Shown here: positions 8,073 to 16,758 of the stretch, one piece after another
How positions within the stretch are numbered: the first letter of the stretch is position 1
How the letters are laid out: the number at the start of each line of letters is the position of its first letter
From: an uncultured Collinsella sp.
GTDB taxonomy: Bacteria > Actinomycetota > Coriobacteriia > Coriobacteriales > Coriobacteriaceae
Assembly: GCA_900541235.1 (NCBI GenBank)
Contig: UQIW01000018.1
Span: 1 to 56,699, forward strand
Reading direction: 5' to 3'
Length of the DNA: 56,699 nt
Notes under the pieces: generated by a model
What the model saw: the letters and a program-made list of their open reading frames with translations, nothing else
What the model was told of the DNA's origin: nothing
Databases searched by the model: none
Made by a program: the position numbers and the translations under genes

Positions 8073-10271
8073 ATGGGTCCTCGCCAACGACAGGGACACA
8101 GCCGTTCAAAGACGCATGCTCTGCCCATAATCCTGCTCTCGTTTTTGGGCTTTTTGCTTATCGCGGGCGTGGCATTTGGCATCGGCATGGTCGGCAACGT
8201 CAACCGCTGGCTGTCCGATCTGCCCGACTACACCGACGCCAACGCGTATCTGGTGAGCGAGCCCACCGAGATCGTCGACTGCAACGGCAACAAGATCGCA
8301 AGCTTCTACACGCAAAACCGCAAGTCCATCACCAAGGACGAGGTCTCCCCCTACGTGCTGCAGGGCACCGTTGACGTCGAGGACGAGCGCTTCTACGAGC
8401 ACGGCGGTATCGACCTGTGGGGTATCGCGCGTGCTGCGGTGGCAACCCTCGGCGGCGGGCACGAAGGCGCCTCGACTATCACCCAGCAGCTGGTGCGCAA
8501 CACCATCCTGCAGGAGGAGCAGTTCGACTCGACCATCGAGCGTAAGGTGCGCGAGGCCTACATCGCCGTAAAGATGGAGGACATGTACTCCAAAGACGAG
8601 ATCCTCATGATGTACCTCAACACCATCTATTACGGCCACGGCGCCTACGGCATCGAGGCCGCAGCCGAGACCTACCTGTCCAAGAGCGCCGCCGACCTCA
8701 CCCTGAGCGAAGCCGCACTGTTGATCGGCCTTCCCAACTCGCCTTCGCAGTACGACCCCACGGTCAATCCCGATCTGGCACTGTCTCGCCGCAACAAGGT
8801 CCTTGACAACATGCTGCGCCTGGGCCACATCACGCAGGAGGAGCACGATGCCGCACAGGCTGAGCCCATCACCCTCAACGTGACCGAAATCTCGGGCAGT
8901 GGCGTCGACGTATACTCGCAGCCCTACTTTGTCGCCTATGTCAAGCAGCTGCTGGAGCAGGAGTTCTCGACCGACGTGCTCTTTAAGGGCGGTCTGACCG
9001 TCAAGACCACCATCGACCCCACGATGCAGCAGGTGGCAGAGAATGCCGTCCGCGAGCAGCTCGACACGCTCTCACTCGACGGCCTGGACATGGGCATGGT
9101 CGTCGTCGACCCCAAGACCGGCTACATCAAGTGCATGGTGGGCGGCTACGACTACAACGCCGACGAGAACCACGTAAACCATGCCACGGCCAAGCGTCCC
9201 GTCGGCTCCACCTTCAAGGCCTTTACGCTGGCAACTGCCATCCAAAACGGCATGAACCCCAACGTCACCCTCAACTGCAACTCGCCGCTCAAGGCCAAGG
9301 GCACCACGACCGAGGTCCAAAACTACGCCAACCATAGCTATGGCAACATCACGCTTAAGCAGGCGACGGCATACTCCTCCAACACCGGCTACATCCAGGT
9401 GGCGGAAGCCGTCGGCAACAGCAAGATCATCTCACTCGTCAAAAAGCTCGGCATCGATCCCGCCAAGGACAACATCGAGGACGTTCCCGTCATGACGCTC
9501 GGCACCGGCTCGATCTCGCCGCTCGAGATGGCCGCTGCCTACGCGACGTTTGCCAACGGCGGCTACTATCGCCAGCCGATCGCCATCACCGAGATTGACT
9601 CTCGCACCGGTTCGGTGCTGTACCAGCACACCGACAATCCCTCACAGGTGCTTACCGAGGGCGAGGCCGCCGCGGTCACCGATGTTCTGTCCGGCGTCAT
9701 GAAGGGCGGCGGTACGGGTGCTGCTGGCGCTCTGAGCGTCAACCAGCCCTATGCCGGCAAAACGGGCACCACCGACAACACCACTAACCTGTGGTTCTGC
9801 GGCTATACCCCGCAGCTGGCGTGCGCCCTGTGGACCGGCTATTCCGCGGGCGAGATCCCCATCCAAAAATACGGCACGGACCTGCTGGGCGACAGCACCA
9901 ACCTGCCTGTCTTTAAGCGATTTATGAACACCGTTCTGACCGGTACCGAGCGCGAGGAGTTTGCGACCGGAACGGCGCCCACCTACAAGAACAACAGCGT
10001 CTGGAAGTTCTACGGCACCAACAACACCAAGAAGACGGAGAACGACGACAAGGACGAAAACGAGGACGAAGAGGAAACCACCACAACGACTACCACGACG
10101 ACCACGACCACCGAGACCACGGGCGGCGACACCACCGGCGGCACCGGTACGACCGGTGGCTCGACGGGCGGCTCCACTGGTGGTTCGACCGGCGGCGATG
10201 GCGGCACGCCTACGCCTACGCCTACACCCACTCCCGACCCCTCGCCCACGCCTGACGATACGGTCGGCTAG
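8073..10271 (+). CDS. Class A penicillin-binding protein (bifunctional transglycosylase/transpeptidase)
   Basis: Polymerises and cross-links peptidoglycan at the outer face of the membrane. The 732-residue protein has a single N-terminal membrane anchor (about residues 18-40), a GT51 domain (EDERFYEHGGIDLWGIARA with catalytic Glu near 104; EGASTITQQLVRNT), and a transpeptidase domain. The latter has the SxxK motif in GSTFKAF (about 378-381), SxN in SSNTGY (about 434) and KTGTT (about 562). The last 70 residues are low complexity: an acidic stretch, a run of Thr, Gly/Ser/Thr repeats and TPTPTPTP, as in many actinobacterial PBPs. ATG 8073 has GGAGG upstream; the frame open to 7950 lacks one. 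Confidence 0.95.
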   Translation: MGPRQRQGHSRSKTHALPIILLSFLGFLLIAGVAFGIGMVGNVNRWLSDLPDYTDANAYLVSEPTEIVDCNGNKIASFYTQNRKSITKDEVSPYVLQGTVDVEDERFYEHGGIDLWGIARAAVATLGGGHEGASTITQQLVRNTILQEEQFDSTIERKVREAYIAVKMEDMYSKDEILMMYLNTIYYGHGAYGIEAAAETYLSKSAADLTLSEAALLIGLPNSPSQYDPTVNPDLALSRRNKVLDNMLRLGHITQEEHDAAQAEPITLNVTEISGSGVDVYSQPYFVAYVKQLLEQEFSTDVLFKGGLTVKTTIDPTMQQVAENAVREQLDTLSLDGLDMGMVVVDPKTGYIKCMVGGYDYNADENHVNHATAKRPVGSTFKAFTLATAIQNGMNPNVTLNCNSPLKAKGTTTEVQNYANHSYGNITLKQATAYSSNTGYIQVAEAVGNSKIISLVKKLGIDPAKDNIEDVPVMTLGTGSISPLEMAAAYATFANGGYYRQPIAITEIDSRTGSVLYQHTDNPSQVLTEGEAAAVTDVLSGVMKGGGTGAAGALSVNQPYAGKTGTTDNTTNLWFCGYTPQLACALWTGYSAGEIPIQKYGTDLLGDSTNLPVFKRFMNTVLTGTEREEFATGTAPTYKNNSVWKFYGTNNTKKTENDDKDENEDEEETTTTTTTTTTTTETTGGDTTGGTGTTGGSTGGSTGGSTGGDGGTPTPTPTPTPDPSPTPDDTVG

Positions 10272-10293
10272 AAATCATCCGGCCATAAGCAAC

Positions 10294-10336
10294 AAGGCCC
10301 CCGAGCAGCTTATTAAACTGCTCGGGGGCCTTTTTA
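10294..10336 (+). terminator. Intrinsic terminator after the PBP gene
   Basis: A long GC-rich stem, AAGGCCCCCGAGCAG (10294-10308) with CTGCTCGGGGGCCTT, closes a 9-nt AT-rich loop and is followed by a T-run. It lies 23 bp after the PBP stop and can serve both strands. Confidence 0.92.
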
Positions 10337-10461
10337 GTTTAAAGCGACCTGATGGGCGGTCTTTATACCGGCAGACAAAAAAAGGGGGCACCGACCAACG
10401 TCGATACCCCTTACAAGCCACTATGTCAGCGCGCACGGTGCCGAGCGCACGACCCGCACGC

Positions 10462-10899
10462 CTACTTGCGAGAATTGCTCAGCTTATTGATCAGCGCCTC
10501 GAGACGCTCGCCGTCCTCGGCCGTCTGGGCAATAACCAAAATCGTATCGTTGCCGGCAAGCGAGCCAAGCACATCGGGCAGCTCTGCCGCATCAACGGCG
10601 GCGGCGATGCCGGAAGCCGTGCCAGGCTGAGCCTTAATCATAACCAGATTATCGGTGCGCAGAACGCCCGTTACGAGCTCGGAAACCATACGCTGCAGGT
10701 GCAGGTCCTCTGCCAGAACATAGATGCCCTCAGGGAGCTTACGCAGCCCCATATCGGCAATATCGCGAGAGACAGTCGCCTGCGTGCAATCAAAGCCCAT
10801 AGCGCGGAGCTCATCGACCAGCACGCGCTGCGTGCGGACGTCCTTATTGCGCACAATATCTCTAATGGCATCCTGGCGCCCATTGCGTTTTTTAGCCAT
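10462..10899 (-). CDS. argR: Arginine repressor
   Basis: An arginine-responsive transcriptional regulator acting as a hexamer. The 145-residue protein has an N-terminal winged helix with the recognition helix CTQATVSRDIADMGLRK. Its C-terminal arginine-binding/oligomerisation domain contains AQPGTASGIAAAVDAA and GSLAGNDTILVIA, matching the family motif with the Asp pair that contacts arginine. I chose ATG 10899 (GAGAGGG upstream). No arginine biosynthesis gene adjoins it, so its targets are outside the window, although the carbamate kinase gene arcC is at 28.3 kb. A palindrome upstream is a candidate autoregulatory ARG box. Confidence 0.94.
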   Translation of the reverse strand: MAKKRNGRQDAIRDIVRNKDVRTQRVLVDELRAMGFDCTQATVSRDIADMGLRKLPEGIYVLAEDLHLQRMVSELVTGVLRTDNLVMIKAQPGTASGIAAAVDAAELPDVLGSLAGNDTILVIAQTAEDGERLEALINKLSNSRK

Positions 10900-10929
10900 A
10901 CAAACCCTCTCTCCAAAAGATAGCGGAGA

Positions 10930-10946
10930 CAATCAATTAGTGATTG
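10930..10946. promoter_or_regulatory. Candidate ARG box in the argR promoter
   Basis: CAATCA-ATTAG-TGATTG is a perfect 6-bp inverted repeat with a 5-bp AT-rich centre, 30 bp upstream of the argR start. AT-rich palindromes of this size are the usual ArgR operators, but the match to any consensus was judged by eye. Confidence 0.4.
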
Positions 10947-10991
10947 AATAGTTTAACGCTATTTGAAGGCTTTTGTGTATAAGAACGCATT

Positions 10992-11021
10992 TCGAAACAA
11001 TTCTATGCAAATTTGTTTCGA
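10992..11021. promoter_or_regulatory. Inverted repeat between argR and the glycosyltransferase gene
   Basis: TCGAAACAA (10992-11000) and TTGTTTCGA (11013-11021) form a perfect 9-bp inverted repeat with 12 bp between. It lies upstream of argR and just beyond the 3' end of the next gene. It could be a second operator or a transcript-end hairpin. Confidence 0.35.
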
Positions 11022-11031
11022 GATGAGCCGT

Positions 11032-12072
11032 TTAGGCGGTTTTTGTGCCCGTCCGGTTAAGAAAAGCTGCCAGATGCGTACACATCACGCAGCGCGCGGG
11101 CTTGGCGCTGGCGATCGGCCCAAACAACAGACCGAGCCCCCGATGGTTATCCTTGAGCGCGGCGACCATCTGACGGGTTCGAGGCGCATCGAGCATATCA
11201 CGCATGCGGGCGGAACGCTCGATTGACGACACCCCATGCGGGCTCAGACACAAATTCTCGATGCAGGCGACCAGTCCGGCAAAGTAGAACTTTTGGCTTG
11301 CCAGCTTGAGCCGACCACCGCTATCTGCTTCCGAGAGTGAGTCCGCAAGCTCGTCGAGCGCTCGAGTGTCATCGGATATCCTGGCATACATGGTGGGATC
11401 AAAGGCATCTGTAAGCTTAGGTGCCACCGCGTGGAAACAAGCGTCGCCGCAGCCGGACACGAATCGTGCCTGCGAGAGCGCATAAGCCATAAACTCAACC
11501 GTACGGTACGCCTTGCCGCGCGACAGGCATGCCTCAAACAGCGGACGGCTATACATCACGCCAGAGGTCTGAGCGACTAGGCCGCCCAAAATCAACTGGG
11601 GCAGCCCAGTCACCATAGAAGACTCGTCTTCTATGGCAATAGAGGCAGCATCCAAGACGCGCGAATGACGCTCGCGATGCGCATCGTATCGATCGAGCGA
11701 CACCGAGGGGAGCACAATGTCTGCCGCAGTATCGCACGCGATATCGACCATCTTGGAAAGGGCCTGCGGAGCAAACCACTCATCGGCGTTCATGGCGATG
11801 ATTTGAGAGCCGCGCGAGGCATCAAAACCGGCACGAAGACAAGCGCCGCGCTTCGCGTCCTCGACGTCAATCAAATCAATATGGATGTCCCTATCGGCAG
11901 CAACCTGAAGCGAATGGCGCGCACCGGGCGCAGCATCGCGGCAGACAACGACAATCTGCAAATCGTAGAGGTCTTGGTTCTGGATACTCTCGAGCGCACG
12001 CATCGCATAGCTGGGCGAACCTTCTACCACAAGGATCACCGAAAGTCGCGGATGCGAGCCACGTCGAACCAA
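11032..12072 (-). CDS. Glycosyltransferase family 2-like protein
   Basis: A 346-residue protein with a GT-A (family 2) fold at its N-terminus: LSVILVVEGSPSYAMRALES, IVVVCRDA, GACLRAGFDASRGSQIIAMNADEWF. The acidic pair in NADE sits where the DxD metal/nucleotide-sugar motif is expected. The C-terminal half is unfamiliar and lacks membrane segments. It would transfer a sugar to an unknown acceptor, perhaps for surface glycans. The start appears to be TTG at 12072, with GAGAGGA about 8 nt upstream; no better ATG gives the complete fold. It stands alone, with no glycan cluster nearby. Confidence 0.7.
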   Translation of the reverse strand: MVRRGSHPRLSVILVVEGSPSYAMRALESIQNQDLYDLQIVVVCRDAAPGARHSLQVAADRDIHIDLIDVEDAKRGACLRAGFDASRGSQIIAMNADEWFAPQALSKMVDIACDTAADIVLPSVSLDRYDAHRERHSRVLDAASIAIEDESSMVTGLPQLILGGLVAQTSGVMYSRPLFEACLSRGKAYRTVEFMAYALSQARFVSGCGDACFHAVAPKLTDAFDPTMYARISDDTRALDELADSLSEADSGGRLKLASQKFYFAGLVACIENLCLSPHGVSSIERSARMRDMLDAPRTRQMVAALKDNHRGLGLLFGPIASAKPARCVMCTHLAAFLNRTGTKTA

Positions 12073-12233
12073 GTTATCCGTCCTCTCGACAGCAATGAAT
12101 CAAACCGTGGTTCATGGTACACCCCATAAATAAAAGCAATGAGACACCGGTTGCACTGCACGCCAAGAACAGATGTTGCACACGCGCAGCCCACAGATGA
12201 CAGATGCCGACGAACGGCGCGTCAAGCCCTCCC

Positions 12234-13058
12234 CTAGTCGAGCACGACAAGCTCGGCGGGATCGTAATCCACGCCCATAAACGTAAGGCCGCAGGCAGGA
12301 GCCGTGGGGCCCGCAGCGGTACGATCGCAAGCATCGATGACCTCGCGCATCCACTCGGGTTTACGGCGATGCATGCCAATCTCGACAAGCGTGCCAACGA
12401 TCGTGCGGACCATCGAATGCAGAAACGCATTGCCCTCGATGGTAAACGTCAGGATGTCCTCGCCAAACGCAACCTCATGGCCAAACTCGGCGCGCATTAC
12501 GCAGCGGTGCGTAGGTTTGCCCACGGCAGAGGCAACCTTGCAAAAGCTTTTAAAGTCCTGCTCGCCCAAAAGCGCAGGGCAGGCGGCCGCCATCGCATCG
12601 ACGTCGAGGGGATAGCGATGCCACCACACAGCACCGCGTGACAGCACGGGCCGCGCATCACGATCGGCAATGCGATAGGTGTAAGTGCGAGAGCGCGCGT
12701 CAAAGCGCGCAGAAAAGCCCTTACGAGCCTTGTAGACCTCGTTGATGGCGATATCTTTGGGCAGCAGGGCATCCATAGCCCGCAGCCACCTACGGCGCGT
12801 AAGGGCGAGCTCAGCGTTCGTTACGGGCACGCTGATGTACTGAGCCACGGCATGCACGCCGGCATCGGTACGACCTGCGCACGTCAGATCGATCGGACGG
12901 CGAAGCAGCGTCTCGATGGCTCGACGCAGCTCACCCGCAACCGTCGTCTGTCCCGCCTGCTCGGCAAATCCGCTATACGACGAGCCATCATAGGCCACGC
13001 GAAATACGAGCGTGGCGTCAAGCTCGGAAATCGAATTGAAATCAGACGGCGCAGTCAT
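12234..13058 (-). CDS. truA: tRNA pseudouridine(38-40) synthase
   Basis: Isomerises uridines 38-40 in the anticodon stem of many tRNAs. The 274-residue protein carries RVAYDGSSYSGFAEQ, the catalytic aspartate motif CAGRTDAGVHA, RFDARSRTYTYRI and HSMVRTIVGTLVEIG, all in TruA order. ATG 13058 is preceded by GGGAGCG; a TTG at 13073 is less likely. It follows the ribosomal alpha operon, a common location for truA, but a strong terminator at 13094-13124 separates them. Confidence 0.95.
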   Translation of the reverse strand: MTAPSDFNSISELDATLVFRVAYDGSSYSGFAEQAGQTTVAGELRRAIETLLRRPIDLTCAGRTDAGVHAVAQYISVPVTNAELALTRRRWLRAMDALLPKDIAINEVYKARKGFSARFDARSRTYTYRIADRDARPVLSRGAVWWHRYPLDVDAMAAACPALLGEQDFKSFCKVASAVGKPTHRCVMRAEFGHEVAFGEDILTFTIEGNAFLHSMVRTIVGTLVEIGMHRRKPEWMREVIDACDRTAAGPTAPACGLTFMGVDYDPAELVVLD

Positions 13059-13093
13059 GGGCGCTCCCAACAAACAAGTAACGGTATCGCGAC

Positions 13094-13124
13094 AAAAAAA
13101 GAGGGGTACGCGAACGTACCCCTC
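13094..13124 (-). terminator. Intrinsic terminator of the ribosomal operon
   Basis: GAGGGGTACG (13101-13110) pairs with CGTACCCCTC (13115-13124) around a four-base loop. On the minus strand it is followed by seven T residues (13094-13100). It lies 27 bp after the rplQ stop. Confidence 0.95.
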
Positions 13125-13150
13125 GAATATAGCCTATGCAGACGGAATGT

Positions 13151-13618
13151 CTACTCAGCGGTCTCCTCAGCAGGAGCCTCCTCGACAGCCTCGACCTTCT
13201 TGGGAGCAGCGGCCTTCTTGGGGGCCGGAGCAGCCTTCTTGGCCTTAGGCGTGCAAGGCTCGGTGACGAGCTCCATGATAACGATGGGAGCGTTGTCGCC
13301 CTTACGGTTACCGAGCTTCATGATGCGGGTGTAACCGCCGTTGCGGTCCTGCCACATGCCCTGGGCAGCCTTGTCGAAGATCTCGGCAACGAGCTGCTTA
13401 TCGCCGAGCTTGGCGATAGCCAGACGACGAGAGTGCAGGTCGCCCTTCTTGGCCCAAGTGATGATCGGGTCGACGACCGAACGCAGCGCCTTAGCGCGGG
13501 TCTCGGTGGTCTTGATGCGGTCGTTCTCGAAGAGGGCCTTAGCAAGGCTCTTCTTCATGGCCTTGGTGTGGCTCGCATCGGTGCCGAGCTTCAGGCCCTT
13601 CTTAACGTTGTGACGCAT
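13151..13618 (-). CDS. rplQ: 50S ribosomal protein L17
   Basis: A large-subunit protein near the exit tunnel. The 155-residue product begins MRHNVKKGLKLGTDASHTKA and contains LFENDRIKTTETRAKALR. The core of about 115 residues is followed by a charged, Ala/Pro/Lys- then Glu-rich tail (KKAAPAPKKAAAPKK, EEAPAEETAE), an extension frequent in Actinomycetota. Last gene before the operon terminator. Confidence 0.97.
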   Translation of the reverse strand: MRHNVKKGLKLGTDASHTKAMKKSLAKALFENDRIKTTETRAKALRSVVDPIITWAKKGDLHSRRLAIAKLGDKQLVAEIFDKAAQGMWQDRNGGYTRIMKLGNRKGDNAPIVIMELVTEPCTPKAKKAAPAPKKAAAPKKVEAVEEAPAEETAE

Positions 13619-13648
13619 GGTCTAGTTTCTCCTCAAATATGCGAAGCA

Positions 13649-14590
13649 TTAAGCCTTCAGGCTCAGGCCCATGGACTCAAGCTTGTCCTTCACTTCCTCG
13701 ATCGACTTAACACCGAAGTTACGGATGTTGAGCAGATCGTTCTCCGAGAACTCAACGAGCTGACGGACCGAGTGAATGCTGGCGCGCTTAAGGCAGTTGT
13801 AGGAACGGACGGAAAGGTCCAGATCCTCGATCTGCTTGTCCAGCTCGGCGTTGTCGTTGGTGACCTCGGGAGCGAAGATCGAAGCCTCCTCCTCGACCTC
13901 GGGGGTCTCGGCAAGGTTCATAAAGGCGGCCATATGCTGGTTGATGATATTGGCAGCCTGGACCACGGCGTCGCGCGGGGCGATGGAGCCGTTGGTCTCG
14001 ATCTCGAGGACAAGGCGGTCGTAGTCGGTGTGCTGACCGACACGACAAGCCTCAACGAGCTTGGCGCAACGGGAAACCGGCGAGTACAGCGAGTCGACAT
14101 GGATCACACCGATGGGATCGTTATCGCGCTTGTTGGCCTCGCCAGAAACATAGCCGCGGCCATAGCCGATGCGCATGCTCATGGTGAGATGGCCACCCTC
14201 GGTGAGCGTAGCGATGTGCTGCTCGGGGTTGACCAGCTCAAACTCGGACGGAATAAAGAAGTCCGCACCGGTGACCTCGCAGGGGCCGTCAACCGAGATG
14301 GTGGCGGTCGCCTCGTCGGTCGTGCCGAGAGCCCTGAAGACAAGACCCTTGACATTCAGGACGATGTCGGTGACATCCTCGACCATGTTAGGGATGGTCA
14401 TGAACTCGTGCTGCGCACCATCGATCTGAATAGCCTCGACAGCGGCACCCTCGAGCGAGGACAGAAGAACGCGACGAAGGGAGTTACCCAGCGTATCGCC
14501 GTAACCACGCTCGAGCGGCTCGACGGAGACACGAGCAGACGTCTCGTTGATCTCTTCGACCTGAACCTGAGGCCTAATGAATTCTGACAT
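13649..14590 (-). CDS. rpoA: DNA-directed RNA polymerase subunit alpha
   Basis: Scaffolds RNA polymerase assembly and contacts activators and UP elements. The 313-residue protein has the N-terminal dimerisation domain (EPLERGYGDTLGNSLRRVLLSS) and the C-terminal helix-hairpin-helix domain (LDLSVRSYNCLKRASIHSV, LLNIRNFGVKSIEEVKDKL). ATG 14590 has GGAGGTAAT upstream. It keeps the normal position between rpsD and rplQ. Confidence 0.98.
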   Translation of the reverse strand: MSEFIRPQVQVEEINETSARVSVEPLERGYGDTLGNSLRRVLLSSLEGAAVEAIQIDGAQHEFMTIPNMVEDVTDIVLNVKGLVFRALGTTDEATATISVDGPCEVTGADFFIPSEFELVNPEQHIATLTEGGHLTMSMRIGYGRGYVSGEANKRDNDPIGVIHVDSLYSPVSRCAKLVEACRVGQHTDYDRLVLEIETNGSIAPRDAVVQAANIINQHMAAFMNLAETPEVEEEASIFAPEVTNDNAELDKQIEDLDLSVRSYNCLKRASIHSVRQLVEFSENDLLNIRNFGVKSIEEVKDKLESMGLSLKA

Positions 14591-14622
14591 GTATTACCTC
14601 CAGCCTCAGCAGCCCGGATGGA

Positions 14623-15219
14623 CTACTTAGAGTAGAGCTCGACGATGAGCTGCTCGTTGATATCACCGCTGATCTGCTCACGCGTCGGCAGAGCGAGCAC
14701 GTTACCAGACAGCTTCTCGATATCGACCTCGAGCCAGCCAGGAACCTCAAAGCGCTCGGAGGAAATCAGGGCCTCCTTGATGGGGAGGAGGTCACGGAAC
14801 TTCTCGCCGACAGCGACGACGTCGCCGGCCTTGACGCGGTAGGACGGGATGTCCACGCGCTTGCCGTTCACGGTGAAGTGACCATGACGGACGGACTGAC
14901 GAGCCTCTTTGCGGGTGCGGGCGAAGCCAAGACGGAAGACGACGTTGTCGAGGCGAGACTCAAGGATGATCATGAGGTTCTCACCGGTGACGCCGTTCAT
15001 CTTGCGGGCCTTGTTGAAGTAGCCGTGGAACTGCTTCTCCAGAACGCCATAGATGAACTTGACCTTCTGCTTCTCGCGCAGCTGCATGCCGTACTCAGAT
15101 TCCTTGCGACGGCGCTTGGGCTGACGGATAGATTCCTTCTTGCTGCTGTAACCGAGCTCAGCGGGATCGATCCCGAGCTGACGGCAGCGCTTAAGAACAG
15201 GAGTCCTGTCGATTGCCAT
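14623..15219 (-). CDS. rpsD: 30S ribosomal protein S4
   Basis: A primary 16S rRNA-binding protein that nucleates assembly of the 30S body. The 198-residue protein contains the S4 RNA-binding motif (LESRLDNVVFRLGFARTRKEARQ, HGHFTVNGKRVDIPSY). The N-terminus has a basic segment, KKESIRQPKRRRKESEYG. The zinc-binding cysteines of some S4 proteins are absent, so it is the C-minus form. ATG 15219. Confidence 0.97.
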   Translation of the reverse strand: MAIDRTPVLKRCRQLGIDPAELGYSSKKESIRQPKRRRKESEYGMQLREKQKVKFIYGVLEKQFHGYFNKARKMNGVTGENLMIILESRLDNVVFRLGFARTRKEARQSVRHGHFTVNGKRVDIPSYRVKAGDVVAVGEKFRDLLPIKEALISSERFEVPGWLEVDIEKLSGNVLALPTREQISGDINEQLIVELYSK

Positions 15220-15238
15220 ATTGATACGATCCTTTCAG

Positions 15239-15643
15239 TTACACGCGGCGACGCTTCTTGGGGCGGCAGCCGTTGTGCGGAATGGGGGTCTTGTCCTGGA
15301 TGCTCGAGACCTCGAGGCCAGCAGCCTGGAGGGAGCGGATGGCGGTCTCACGACCGGAGCCGGGGCCCTTGACGAAGACGGAAACCTTCTTCATACCGTG
15401 CTCCATGGCCTGCTTGGCAGCAGCCTCGGCAGCCATCTGGGCAGCGAACGGCGTGGACTTACGGGAGCCCTTGAAGCCCACCTGGCCAGCCGACTTCCAG
15501 GAAATGACGTTGCCCTGGGGATCGGTGATCGAAACGATCGTGTTGTTGAACGTAGAACGAATGTGAGCCTGGCCCACGGAAATGTTCTTACGGTCCGCGC
15601 GCTTCAGACGGGCAGCGCGAACGTTCTTCTTAGCAGTAGCCAT
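15239..15643 (-). CDS. rpsK: 30S ribosomal protein S11
   Basis: A platform protein of the 30S subunit near the mRNA exit. The 134-residue protein shows GQAHIRSTFNNTIVSITD, ISWKSAGQVGFKGSRKSTPF and the C-terminal signature GLEVSSIQDKTPIPHNGCRP followed by KKRRRV. Lies between rpsM and rpsD in the standard alpha-operon order. Confidence 0.98.
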   Translation of the reverse strand: MATAKKNVRAARLKRADRKNISVGQAHIRSTFNNTIVSITDPQGNVISWKSAGQVGFKGSRKSTPFAAQMAAEAAAKQAMEHGMKKVSVFVKGPGSGRETAIRSLQAAGLEVSSIQDKTPIPHNGCRPKKRRRV

Positions 15644-15657
15644 CTATCTAGCGCTCC

Positions 15658-16032
15658 TTATTTCTTCTTCTTAGCACCGATCTGACGCTTCGGGCCCTTG
15701 CGGGTACGAGCGTTAGTGTGGGTGCGCTGGCCGCGGACCGGGAGGCCCTTGCGGTGACGAAGGCCGCGGTTGCAGCCGATGTCCATAAGGCGCTTGACGT
15801 TCTGGTTGCGCTCACGGCGGAGGTCGCCCTCAACCATGATCTGGTTCTTATCGATATAATCGCGGATGGCGTTAACCTCATCCTCGGTGAGGTCCTTAAC
15901 GCGCGTATCCACGTTAACGTTGCACTCGACGCAAATCTTCGTCGCAGTGGTGCGGCCGATGCCGTAAATGTAGGTCAGACCGATCTCAACGCGCTTCTCA
16001 CGCGGGAGGTCGACACCATTAATACGGGCCAA
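15658..16032 (-). CDS. rpsM: 30S ribosomal protein S13
   Basis: Head protein of the 30S subunit contacting the 50S and P-site tRNA. The 124-residue protein contains ARINGVDLPREKRVEIGLTY, IYGIGRTTATKIC and the basic tail RGLRHRKGLPVRGQRTHTNA. The start is TTG at 16032, unusual for a ribosomal gene. It is supported by GAGGAG 8 nt upstream and by alignment of the N-terminus with the family. Confidence 0.97.
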   Translation of the reverse strand: MARINGVDLPREKRVEIGLTYIYGIGRTTATKICVECNVNVDTRVKDLTEDEVNAIRDYIDKNQIMVEGDLRRERNQNVKRLMDIGCNRGLRHRKGLPVRGQRTHTNARTRKGPKRQIGAKKKK

Positions 16033-16046
16033 CGTAGTCTCCTCTC

Positions 16047-16160
16047 TTAACCCTGACGCTGCTTATGACGGGGGTTCTCGCAAATGACGAGGACCTTGCC
16101 ATGGCGCCTAATGATTTTGCACTTATCGCACATCTTCTTGACCGAAGGACGTACCTTCAT
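16047..16160 (-). CDS. rpmJ: 50S ribosomal protein L36
   Basis: A 37-residue gene too small for most ORF calling. The translation begins MKVRPSVKKMCDKCKIIRRH and ends with PRHKQRQG. It keeps the zinc-binding pattern CxxC...C...H, so this is the zinc form of L36. ATG at 16160 is preceded by an AAGGAAG-type site. It lies directly upstream of rpsM, as in most bacteria. Confidence 0.95.
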   Translation of the reverse strand: MKVRPSVKKMCDKCKIIRRHGKVLVICENPRHKQRQG

Positions 16161-16307
16161 CGTTCTTCCTTTCGGTAGCGCTCAAACTACTTCCCTACTA
16201 TCTACTCGCCCAGCCGCAGGCGTTTAAAACTATGGCTGGTCTTCACACACAAACCGACCGTAGGTTGAGCTAAGCCTGCAGTCGGAAAAGAGCGTGTATG
16301 CGTGCCG

Positions 16308-16526
16308 CTATTTATAGCGATAGGTGATGCGGCCGCGGGTCAGGTCGTACGGGGAAAGCTCCACGACAACCCTGTCACCGGGGAGAATGCGGATGTAATT
16401 CATTCGGATCTTGCCAGAAATGTTGCACAGAACCGAATGACCGTTCTCGAGCTCGACCTTAAACATGGCGTTGGGCAGCGGCTCTTTTACCGTACCCTCG
16501 AGCTCAATTGCGTCTTCCTTCTTCAC
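16308..16526 (-). CDS. infA: Translation initiation factor IF-1
   Basis: Binds the A site of the 30S subunit during initiation. The S1/OB-fold protein reads KKEDAIELEGTVKEPLPNA, with ISGKIRMNYIRILPGDRVVV and the C-terminal DLTRGRITYRYK. GTG at 16526 gives the family-like N-terminus (M)KKEDAIE. A TTG two codons earlier (16532) is the alternative. Neither has a strong ribosome binding site; AGAAAGA lies a few bases upstream. A 147-bp spacer without a recognised gene separates it from rpmJ. Confidence 0.93.
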   Translation of the reverse strand: MKKEDAIELEGTVKEPLPNAMFKVELENGHSVLCNISGKIRMNYIRILPGDRVVVELSPYDLTRGRITYRYK

Positions 16527-16659
16527 AAGCAATCATCTTTCTCTAGAAAACGACAGCGATTGAGTATTCTACAACACGTATATACGCATCGTAATAACTT
16601 CGTAATGGCTCCACAACTAAGTGGAACTTGTTACATTTGAAATGTAAAACAAAGCCGTT

Positions 16660-16747
16660 CCCTGATGCCCAAGATCGCCTTGAAATGAGAAGGCATAGAC
16701 CTTGGGGTCATGCCTTCGAAATTGAAAGGCGAGGTTGGGCATCAGGG
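16660..16747 (-). ncRNA. Structured palindromic element, copy 2 (3' of map)
   Basis: An 88-nt imperfect palindrome starting 11 nt after the map stop. The outer 12-bp stem is perfect (16660-16671 with 16736-16747); then come TCGCCTT/AAGGCGA and GAAGGCAT/ATGCCTTC, and the apex GACC-TTGG-GGTC. The internal loop is GAAATGA on one side and GAAATTGA on the other, nearly identical to the loop of the element at 4507-4603 while the helices differ in sequence. A further small palindrome, TTACATTTGAAATGTAA, is at 16631-16647. Confidence 0.55.
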
Positions 16748-16758
16748 GGCGGCGACTT

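Noticed and set aside
13136..14587. 483-codon plus-strand frame opposite rplQ and rpoA
   Set aside because: Antisense shadow of two unmistakable ribosomal-operon genes.
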